From NCBI RefSeq assembly GCF_024166365.1, contig NC_064825.1, positions 103,864,480-103,928,479 on the forward strand: DNA of 64,000 nucleotides, in the 5' to 3' direction. The position numbers were made by a program, and so were the translations under genes. The stretch's first letter is position 1. Each line of letters opens with the position of its first letter. This DNA is from Elephas maximus indicus (taxonomy: Eukaryota > Chordata > Mammalia > Proboscidea > Elephantidae). A model generated the notes under the pieces. That model was not told the DNA's origin. It made no database searches and was given only the letters and a program-made list of their open reading frames with translations. This document shows, piece after piece, positions 56,511 through 64,000 of this stretch.

Positions 56511-57386
56511 TAGTAAAAGCTTGCTGAGGCTTGCTTTATGACCCAATACGTGGCCTATTCTAGAGAATGTTCCATGTGCACCAGAAAAGAAAGTATACTT
56601 GGCTGCTGTTGGGTGGAATGTTCTGTGTATGTCTTTAAGGTCAAGTTGGTTGATTATGGCATTTAGATCTTCCGTGTCTTTATTGAGCTTCTTTCTGGAT
56701 GTCCTGTCCTTCACTGAAAGTGGTGTGTTGAAATCTCGTACTATTATTGTGGAGTTATCTATCTCACTTTTCAATGCTGTTAGAGTTTGTTTTATGTATC
56801 TTGCAGCCCTGTCACTGCGTGCATGAAAATTTAAAATGGTTATATCCTTTTTAATTATTTTTTTCCTGGTATATTGTCCCTTTAATCACTCATGCTGAGA
56901 GCACTGTTTTATCTCAGATTACAGAGGCGTGTGTAGCCTGTGTGTGCTGGCTGGGTCCCCACTGAGATCGCCCCAGGGGTTCGGGCTGCATCCTATGCTT
57001 GCCTTCCTTTGCTGAAGCTTCCGCATCCTAAATGCCATGGCCGGCTCCACTGCAGCTCCACTGCAGACATGCCTCAGGGTCAGGGGTGCGACAGTTTGCT
57101 TGCCTTCTTTCGCTGAAGCACCCGTGTCCCCAAAAACTACCATCAGCTCCCCTACTGTCACACCAAAGAAATGGGGGTGAGGTGCTGCTGTGGGCACGGC
57201 AACTCCTTGCTGCTTCTGCACCCTCTCTCCCCCATCACTCAGTCTGATTTTTTAACTTTGCCTTTGATGCTCAGGGTTCCTAGCTTGTCATACATACAGT
57301 CGATTCACTTGTGTTTTTGGGTCTTTGGTGTAAAAGGGATGACTGGAAGCGTCTGACTACTCTGCCATCTTGGTCCCACCTCCTCT
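56511..57386 (-). repeat. L1, antisense, internally deleted
   Basis: An ORF2 piece (minus-strand frame 56774-56436, 'TLSVKDRTSRKKLNKD') is followed by L1 5' sequence ending 'CATCTTGGTCCCACCTCCTC' on the plus strand, the reverse of an L1 start. ORF1 is missing. Confidence 0.7.
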
Positions 57387-57387
57387 G

Positions 57388-59165
57388 AAACGTTCTTGAA
57401 GGAAATTAAAAGTACTACTCCAGTACACACAAGAGTGATAAGAAAGCAAAGCAGTCTTATTGCTGATGTGGAGAAAGTTTTAGTGGTCTGAGTAGAAGAT
57501 CACACCAGTCACAACGTTCCCTTAAGCCAAAGCCTAATTCAGAGAAAGGCCCTGACTCTGTTCAATGCTGTGAAGGCTGAGAGAGGTAAGGAAGCTGCAG
57601 AAGAAGAGCCTGAAGCTAGCAGAGGCTGGTTCATGAGGTTTAAGGAAAGAAGCAGTCTCCACAATATAAAAGTATAAGGTGAAGCAACAAGTGCTGATGC
57701 AGAAGCAGCAGCAAGTTATCTAGAAGATTCTAGCCAAGGTAATTGATGCAGGTGCTACTTTAAACACTAGATTTTCAATGCAGATGAAACAGCCTTATAT
57801 TGGAAGAAGATACCATCTAGGACTTTCATAGCTAGAGAGAACCTGGCTTCAAGGTTTCAGAGGACAGGCTGATTTTTCTTGTTAGGGGCTAATGTAGCTG
57901 GGGACTTTAAGTTGAAGCCAGTGCTCATTCACCATTCCGAAAACCCTAGGACCCTTAAGAATAATGCTAAATCTACTCTGCTCCTGCTCTATGAATGGAA
58001 CAGCAAAGCCTGGAATACAGCATATCGGTTTACAACGTGGTTTACTGAGTATTCTAAGTCCACTGTTAATGAACTGTTCAGAAAAGAAGATTCCTTTCAA
58101 AATATTACTGCTCATTGACAATGCATCTGGTCACCCAAGAGCTTGATGAAGAAATACAAGGAGATTAATGTTGTTTCTCTGTCTGCTAACACAATATCCA
58201 TTTGCAGCCTATGGATCCAGGAAAAATTTTGGCTTTTAAGTCTTATTATTTAAGAAATACATTTGTAAGGCTATATTGCCTTAGATGGTGATTTCTCTAA
58301 TGTATCCGGCCAAAGTAAATTGAAAACCTTTTGGGAAGGATTCACCATCCTAGGTGCCATTAAGAACATTCATGATTAATGGGAGGAGGTCAAAATATTA
58401 ACACTAACAGGATTTTTGAAGAAGTAGATTCCAACTCTCATGGATGACTTTGAGCAATTCAAGTATTTGTAGAGGAAGTAACTGCAGATGTGAGGGAAAT
58501 AGCAAGAGAGCTAGAATTAGAAGTGGAGCCTGAAGATGTGACTGAATTGCTGCAAGCTCACTATAAAACTTTTAACAGAGGAGGGGTTACTTCCCACGGA
58601 TGAGCAAAGAAAGTGGTTTCTTCAGAAGGAATATAATCCTGGTGAAGATGCTCTGAATACTGTTGAAATGACAACAAAATATTTAGAATATTACATAAAC
58701 TTAGTTGATAAAGCAGTGCAAGGGTTTGAGAGGATTGACTCCAACTTTGAAAGAAGTTCTACTGGGAGTAAAATGCTATCAAACAGCATTGCACGGTACA
58801 AAGAAATCTTTTGTGAAAGGAAGAGGCAATCAATGCAGCAAACTTCACTGTTGTCTTATTTTAAGAAATTGGCATAGCCACCCCAACCTTCAGCAGCCAC
58901 AACCCTGATCAGCCAGCAGCCATCAACATTGAGGCAAGACCTTCCACCAGCAAAAGAAGGCACAGATGATGGTTACCATTTTTTAACAATAAAGTATTTT
59001 CTAAATTAAGGTATGTACTATTTTTTAGACAATGCTATTGCATACTTAGTAGCTTACAGTATAGTGTAAACATAATTTTATATGCACTGGGCAATGAAAA
59101 ACTTTTGTGCGGCTTACTTTATTGCAGTGATCTGGAACTGAACCCATAATACCAACACCTTGAAA
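57388..59165 (+). mobile_element. Tigger-type (pogo) DNA transposon copy, dead
   Basis: Translated pieces follow the Tigger1/TIGD transposase in order: '[14 protein letters not shown]' (57624), 'FNADETALYWKK' (57775), 'LLGANVAGDFKLKP' (57879), 'FKILLLIDNASGHPRA' (58096, catalytic DDE-domain core with Asp) and 'ERIDSNFERSSTGSKMLSNS' (58730). 3' non-coding sequence then runs to about 59165. Frameshifts and stops break the ORF into about six pieces and the N-terminal DNA-binding part is missing. This is a very old element in placental mammals. Confidence 0.85.
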
Positions 59166-59199
59166 ATCATAACAGAGAAGACAATGAATTTCGTTAAGC

Positions 59200-59525
59200 A
59201 CTGTTTTAGTCATTATAAGGCATTAACTCATTTAATCTAGTGGTATTGCCCATTGTATATATGAGATACCTGGCCTTCCAAGAGATTCTCTCATTCACAG
59301 GATCTTTCAGGTTTTCCTGAGTGAGGGAGCATGTAAAAGCCCTTCAATATCACAGTAAGAGGCTCTTGAACTGTAACCTTCTAGAGACCAGGGGTTAAAC
59401 CTTACTTCTACTTGTATTCCCTGTGCCTTGCTCATTGCGAGTCAATAAATACTTGATGAATGAAGAATTGGATGAATAAGTAGGATTATTATCACTATGA
59501 AAAGAGTTAGGAGGACAGTTTTCAT
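59200..59525 (-). repeat. OR 3'-flank segment, second copy at 45598-45905
   Basis: Lies about 100 bp downstream of the intact OR gene. Its reverse complement is homologous to 45598-45905 from 'GTCCTCCTAACTCTTTTCAT' to the 'CACTAGATTAAATGA' phrase. Confidence 0.8.
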
Positions 59526-59621
59526 TACATGCATCAAACTGGAGATATGAAGCCTGTGTTAGATGCAACAAAACGGGAAGTCTCACAATTTCCTGGGTGG
59601 ATGGAGATTCCCGGAGTGTCA

Positions 59622-60548
59622 CTACTTCCCTGAATACTCTTTGACCCTAAACAGTTTCCTCATGGCATTTTTTACCTCGTTATTTCTCAGTGTGTAGATG
59701 AGAGGGTTCAACAAGGGTGGCATCACGATGTTGAAAAGGATGACAAGTTTGTCAGCAGCCAGAGTGGTGGAGGGACGAATGTACATGAACATGGGGGGCA
59801 CAAGAACCAAAAGGACAGTGATGATGTGTGAGCCACATGTAGACAGAGCCTTGTGTCTGCTCTCGGATGACTGGCTTCTCAGGTTCAGTAAGATGACCAC
59901 ATAGGAGATGATGAGAATGAGGAAGGAGACTAAAGAAATCATGCCACTGTTGGCCACCACAATGAGCCCCACCAAATAAGTGTCTGCACAGGCAAGCTTC
60001 AGCAGGGGATGAACATCACAGAAGAAGTTATCAATTTCATTGGGTCCACAAAAGGGCAGCTGGACAGTGAGGAGGGTCTGCAGGATGGAATGCAAGAAGC
60101 CAGACACCCAAGAGGCTCCCACCAATAGACTACACTTTTGCCAATGCATGATGATTGTGTAGTGCAGGGGCCTACAGATGGCCACATAGCGGTCATAGGC
60201 CATGGCTGTGAGGAGGAAGATTTCAGTGCCACCAAAGAAGTGGGCAGAAAAGAGCTGGGTCATGCAGCCATTGAAGGAGATGGTCTTGTGCTCCACGAAA
60301 GTGTCTGCAATCATCTTGGGTGTAGTAGTGGATGGGTAGCACATGTCAGCAAAAGACAGGTGGCTAAGGAAGAAATACATGGGAGCATTCAGAGTCTTGC
60401 TGGCATTGATGGTTACTATGACCAGAAGGTTCCCCAGGAGGGTGAGCACATGAAAGAGGGAGAAGACGATGAAGCAGGCATGCAGCATCTCCCTGCTCTG
60501 GAAAAGGCCGAATAAAACAAATTCAGTCACGTTGTTCTTAGTGCCCAT
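59622..60548 (-). CDS. Olfactory receptor, OR4S-like, intact
   Basis: A single-exon class A GPCR of 308 residues, the normal length for an odorant receptor, which signals through G-olf in sensory cilia. Visible features: N-glycosylation site NVT at residues 6-8; TM1 with 'LLGNLLVIV' (37-45); '[13 protein letters not shown]' in TM2 (56-68); Cys95; '[15 protein letters not shown]' at the end of TM3 (116-130); Cys167, Cys177 and Cys187 in loop 2; 'SYVVIL' in TM5 (215-220); '[11 protein letters not shown]' in TM6 (231-241); and '[12 protein letters not shown]' in TM7 (278-289). The start at 60548 gives the usual short N-terminus. The sequence as I recall it is closest to human OR4S1, hence family 4. 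Neighbour ORs are reduced to relics. No frameshift or lost motif is seen. Confidence 0.93.
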   Translation of the reverse strand: MGTKNNVTEFVLFGLFQSREMLHACFIVFSLFHVLTLLGNLLVIVTINASKTLNAPMYFFLSHLSFADMCYPSTTTPKMIADTFVEHKTISFNGCMTQLFSAHFFGGTEIFLLTAMAYDRYVAICRPLHYTIIMHWQKCSLLVGASWVSGFLHSILQTLLTVQLPFCGPNEIDNFFCDVHPLLKLACADTYLVGLIVVANSGMISLVSFLILIISYVVILLNLRSQSSESRHKALSTCGSHIITVLLVLVPPMFMYIRPSTTLAADKLVILFNIVMPPLLNPLIYTLRNNEVKNAMRKLFRVKEYSGK

Positions 60549-60955
60549 AGAAGCTCTGCCTCAAGTATGAAGAAAGTGATTGACTCTGCAAGGACAAAGT
60601 TTACGTGATATAAGAAAGTTTCCCACGTCTAGGGAGTCAGAGAAACAGTACTCAGATCCCAGCTATGTTATATACTAACTGAACTTAGATAAATCAAATA
60701 ACTTTTCAGGACCTCAGTTTCTCGGCATGGCTGTAACTTCTGTGTTTCCATTGCATCTGGTACACAGTGTCATCATGATGCTTATGACATTGTTTTATAA
60801 TTATTTATTTACATTTCTATTCTCTCCAGTAGGCTGGGAGTTACTTGAAGCCAAGGCATCTGACTTCTGTTGTATAGTAATGCCTACTTCTGTATTTGGA
60901 ACATAGTATACATTCAGGAAATGTTTGTGGAAAAAGGGAATGAATAAATACCTGC
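60549..60955. repeat. Upstream region of the OR gene with MIR/L2-like debris
   Basis: 'TTCAGGACCTCAGTTTCTC' (MIR-like) and 'AACATAGTATACATTCAGGA' (L2-end-like) are legible. OR transcription start and 5' untranslated exons normally lie here but cannot be picked out. Confidence 0.5.
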
Positions 60956-61565
60956 TCTGTCTACCTCAACATGTCCCAAACTCAACTCCTCCTCTTTCCT
61001 CAGAAAAAATATATCTTTCTACAAGCCCTCTATCTCCATTGATGGAAACTCTGATCTTCTGATTTCTCAGCCTAAAAATGTTGGAGCCATCCTAGATTCT
61101 TCTTTCTCTCACATCTCATATACCTAATCCATTAAGAAATCCTTTTGTCTTTACATTCACCATGTAACCAGAATGTAACTACTTCTCACCATCTCTACAG
61201 GAACCACCGTGGTCTGAACCACAATCATCTCTTACTTGCTTCCTAACTGGTCTTCATAATTGTCTGCTTAATACATATCACGCCCCTAGTCTATTGTCCT
61301 GAAAACAGCCAGAGTGCTTCCTCCAAGCCCTACAATGGCTCCCCATTTCATCAGAATGAAAGCGAGTATCTTTACCATGACCCACAAGACCCTACATGCT
61401 CAGGTCTCCATTGTCTCTCTGACTTCATCTCCTCCCACTCTCCCCCTTGTTCCTTCATTTCCTAGCATGCTGGCTTCTTTCATGATCTTCAAACACACAA
61501 GACTTGCTGCCACTCTGTGATTATTGTACTGGTTGTTCCTTCTATCTGGGTCATTCTTTCCCTGG
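60956..61565 (+). repeat. L2, sense
   Basis: 'CCTAAAAATGTTGGAGCCAT', 'CATCATCTCTTACTTGC'-like text and 'CAATGGCTCCCCATTTCATC' are in L2 order. The 68-codon frame at 61314-61520 is part of it. Confidence 0.8.
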
Positions 61566-63262
61566 CTATCTATTGGCTAGCTCTCTTGAGTTGAAAGAAC
61601 TGAAGAAAAAAAGCAAGCTTCGAGTTGCATCATTGAAGGGTTTTACGGGAAAAAATTAAATGACACAGGAAACATCAAAACAAGATGAAAGTAGTACACA
61701 AAGTCACTGTGCCAAAAAGAAATGGTTGACATTCAACCCTTTCAGGAGGTAACGTATGATCAAGAACTGGAGGAAGAAGTCCAAGCTGTACTGAACGCAC
61801 TGGTAAAAAACGAGGCTCTAGGAATTGATAGAATAAAAATTGAGATGTTTGGACAAACGGATGCTGTACTGGAAGTGCTCAATCTTCTATGCCAAGAAAT
61901 TTGGAAGACAGCTACCTGGCCAACTGACTGGAAGAGATCCATCTTTGTGCCCATTCCAAAGAAGGTAATCCAACCGAATGCGGAAATTATCAAACAATAT
62001 CATTAATACGACATGGAAGTAAAATTTTGCTGAAGATCATTCAAAAGTGGTTGTAGCAGCACATCAACAGGGAACTTCCAGATATTCAAGTTGGATTTGG
62101 AAGAGGATATGGAACAAGAGATATCATTGTTAATGTCAGATGGATCTTGGCTGAAAGCAGAGAATACCAGAAAGATGTTTGCCTGTGTTTTATTGACAAT
62201 GCAAAGGCATTCGACTCTGTTGATCATGTAACAAATTATGGATAACACTGCAAAGAATGGTAGTTCCAGAATGCTTAATTGTGCTCATGAAGAACCTGCG
62301 TGTAGATCAAGAAGTGGTCATTCAAACAGAAGAAGAGAAAACAGCGTGGTTTAAATTCAAGAAAGGAATGTGTTAATGTTGTATCCTTTCCCTATACTTA
62401 ATCTGTATTCTGAGCAAACAATCCAAGAAGCTGGACTCTATGAAGAAGAATGCGCTGTCAGGATTAGCGGAAGACTCATTAACAACCTGCGTTATGCAGA
62501 TGACACAACCTTGCTTGCTGAAAGTGAAGAATCTTGAAGCACTTACTGATGAAGACCAAAGACCACAGCCTTCAGTATGGATTACACCTCAGCATAAAGA
62601 AAGCAAAAGTCCTCACCACTGGACCAATAAGCATTATGATAAATGGAGAAAATATTGAAATTGTCAATGATTTAATTTTACTTGGAATCAAAATCAACGC
62701 CCACGGAAGCAGCAGTCAAGAAATCAAAAGATGCATTGCATTGAGCAAATCTGCTGCAAAAGCCCTCCTTAAAGTGTTAAAAAGCAAATAGATCACTTTA
62801 ATGACTAATGTACTACTTATCCAAGCCACGGGGTTTTGAATCACTTCATATGAATGTGAATGCTGGACAATGAATGAGGGAGACCAACGGAGAATTGATG
62901 CCTTTGAATTATGGTGTTGGTGAAGAATATCGAATATAACATGGGCTGCCAGAAGAAAAACAAATCTGTCTTGGAAGAAGTACAGCCAGAATGTTCCTTA
63001 GAAGCAAGGATAGCGAGACTTCATCACACATACTTTGGACATGTTATCAGAAGGGATGAGTCCCTGGAGAAGGACATAATGCTTGGTAAAGTAGAGGGTC
63101 AATGAAAAAGATGAAGACTCTCGACAAGAAAGATTGGCATAGTCGCTGCAACAATGGGCTTAAGCACGCAAAGATTGTGAGGATGGCACAGGACCCAGCA
63201 GTGTTTCGTTCTGTTGTATGTGGAGTTGGAACAGACTCAACAGCACCGAACAACAACAATGC
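61566..63262 (+). repeat. RTE (BovB-like) LINE, 5'-truncated, sense
   Basis: Starts within the ORF linker (61590) and continues through RT pieces ('WPTDWKRSIFVPIPKK' at about 61915, 'YADD' region near 62490), the C-terminal frame 62534-62791, and the 3' end 'GACTCAACAGCACCGAACAA'. It has many frameshifts. This is the only sense RTE in the window. Confidence 0.85.
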
Positions 63263-63499
63263 AAATGTTTACCTTGGAACATGTAGTGTCAGAACACAAG
63301 TAGACCAAAGACAACCCAGGAAACTAATGAAAGCCCTTTGAAAAATGAATAAGTAGATGAATGAACAAATAATGCACCCACACATGTTACTTGCATAGCA
63401 CACTTAGGAAAATAACACAGGAGGGGGTGTACAGTTGGCAAAAAAAATACAACACATTATATGTTATATAATACATTAACTTTGTGAGTAAATTACTAA

Positions 63500-63655
63500 A
63501 ACCTGTTACCATTGAGTCGATTTCAACTCATAGCGACCCTATACGACAAAGTAGAACTGCCCCATAGGGTGTCCAAAGAGCGCCTGGTGGATTCAAACTG
63601 CCAACCCTTTGGTTAGCAGCCGTAGCACTTAACCAGTATGCAACAAGGGTTTCTG
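63500..63655 (-). repeat. AfroSINE, antisense
   Basis: 'CCTGTTACCATTGAGTCGAT' to 'CAGTATGCAACAAGGGTTTC'. It belongs to the short subtype also seen at 54983. Confidence 0.9.
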
Positions 63656-64000
63656 GATAAATGATTATAGGATAAACAATTTTATTAAAGTCAACAAAGA
63701 TTGGTCACTGTCCCCCAAGTACCTAGAACCATGTCAAATGTCTTTCCCAATAGGGCTGTTTTAAGGATGAAAATGAAACCAAAAAATGAGATGTTGACAT
63801 TAGGAAGCTGGACTTCATGTCTACTCCTCTGGTACATTAATCAATAAACTTGAAAAACTAGTAAGTTCTACAGCAGTTACATCAACAGAAACTGGAGGAT
63901 GGAAATTGGTTATTAATTGTTCATCATCAAGGGTAGGATGGTAGAGAGTACAATCCTACCAGGCTGTGTTCGAACATTGTTTTTATCATAATCATTCTGG
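63656..64000. other. Intergenic, no gene recognised
   Basis: AT-rich sequence without an identifiable exon or repeat family. It may be an old retroelement. Confidence 0.35.

Noticed and set aside
57032-57247. Possible exon in GC-rich DNA
   Set aside because: Reading the reverse strand shows the 5' end of an antisense L1.
58668-58877. Possible domesticated transposase gene (TIGD-like)
   Set aside because: The Tigger ORF is broken into many frames and lacks the DNA-binding part, so domestication is not supported.
45906-64000. Search for KLK13 exons 3-5
   Set aside because: No segment with the Asp motif, the 'DSCxGDSGGP' motif or the kallikrein C-terminus was seen on either strand.

Overview
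The window is mammalian nuclear DNA from an afrotherian. An elephant or another paenungulate is most likely. The main reason is the dense load of one SINE family whose tail reads like 'GTTGAGTCGATTCCGACTCATAGCGACCC', found here with RTE (BovB-like) LINEs sharing that tail and with L1 elements. Species is inferred from repeat content only. Most of the 64 kb is interspersed repeat, and most open reading frames are chance frames or decayed retroelement frames.

Layout. Positions 1-10600 are repeats: an RTE fragment, antisense L2, MIR and many SINEs. Positions 10630-15599 (+) hold all five coding exons of a kallikrein-related peptidase that I recognise as KLK14. It is a pseudogene: exon 3 has a one-base gain and a two-base loss, the cysteine beside the catalytic histidine is Arg, and one splice acceptor looks lost. 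Degenerate tandem DNA fills intron 2, and MSR1-like minisatellites in opposite orientations sit at 14100-14330 and 15655-15875. Positions 16404-39312 are mostly transposons. A single antisense L1 (18742-36160) has been opened by a full-length RTE (20757-23972) and by a full-length sense L1 (26975-35373), which itself carries a solo LTR.

Positions 40522-45531 (+) hold two exons that I recognise as KLK13: a signal-peptide exon whose ATG has become GTG, and the exon with the catalytic His. The order KLK14 then KLK13 on one strand matches the mammalian KLK cluster. A decayed CD33-type SIGLEC V-set exon lies between these two KLK13 exons. No KLK13 exons 3-5 are visible. About 65 bp after exon 2 the sequence changes to DNA homologous, in inverted orientation, to the 3' flank of an olfactory receptor gene near 59.2-59.5 kb. 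From there on the window is olfactory-receptor neighbourhood plus repeats: an OR C-terminal relic at 53.8 kb and an intact OR4S-like gene on the minus strand at 59622-60548.

So the only gene that looks intact is the olfactory receptor. The serine-protease and sialic-acid-receptor material is all broken. The most interesting structure is the KLK/SIGLEC-to-OR junction near 45.53-45.60 kb. It is either a real evolutionary breakpoint that ended KLK13 or an assembly misjoin.
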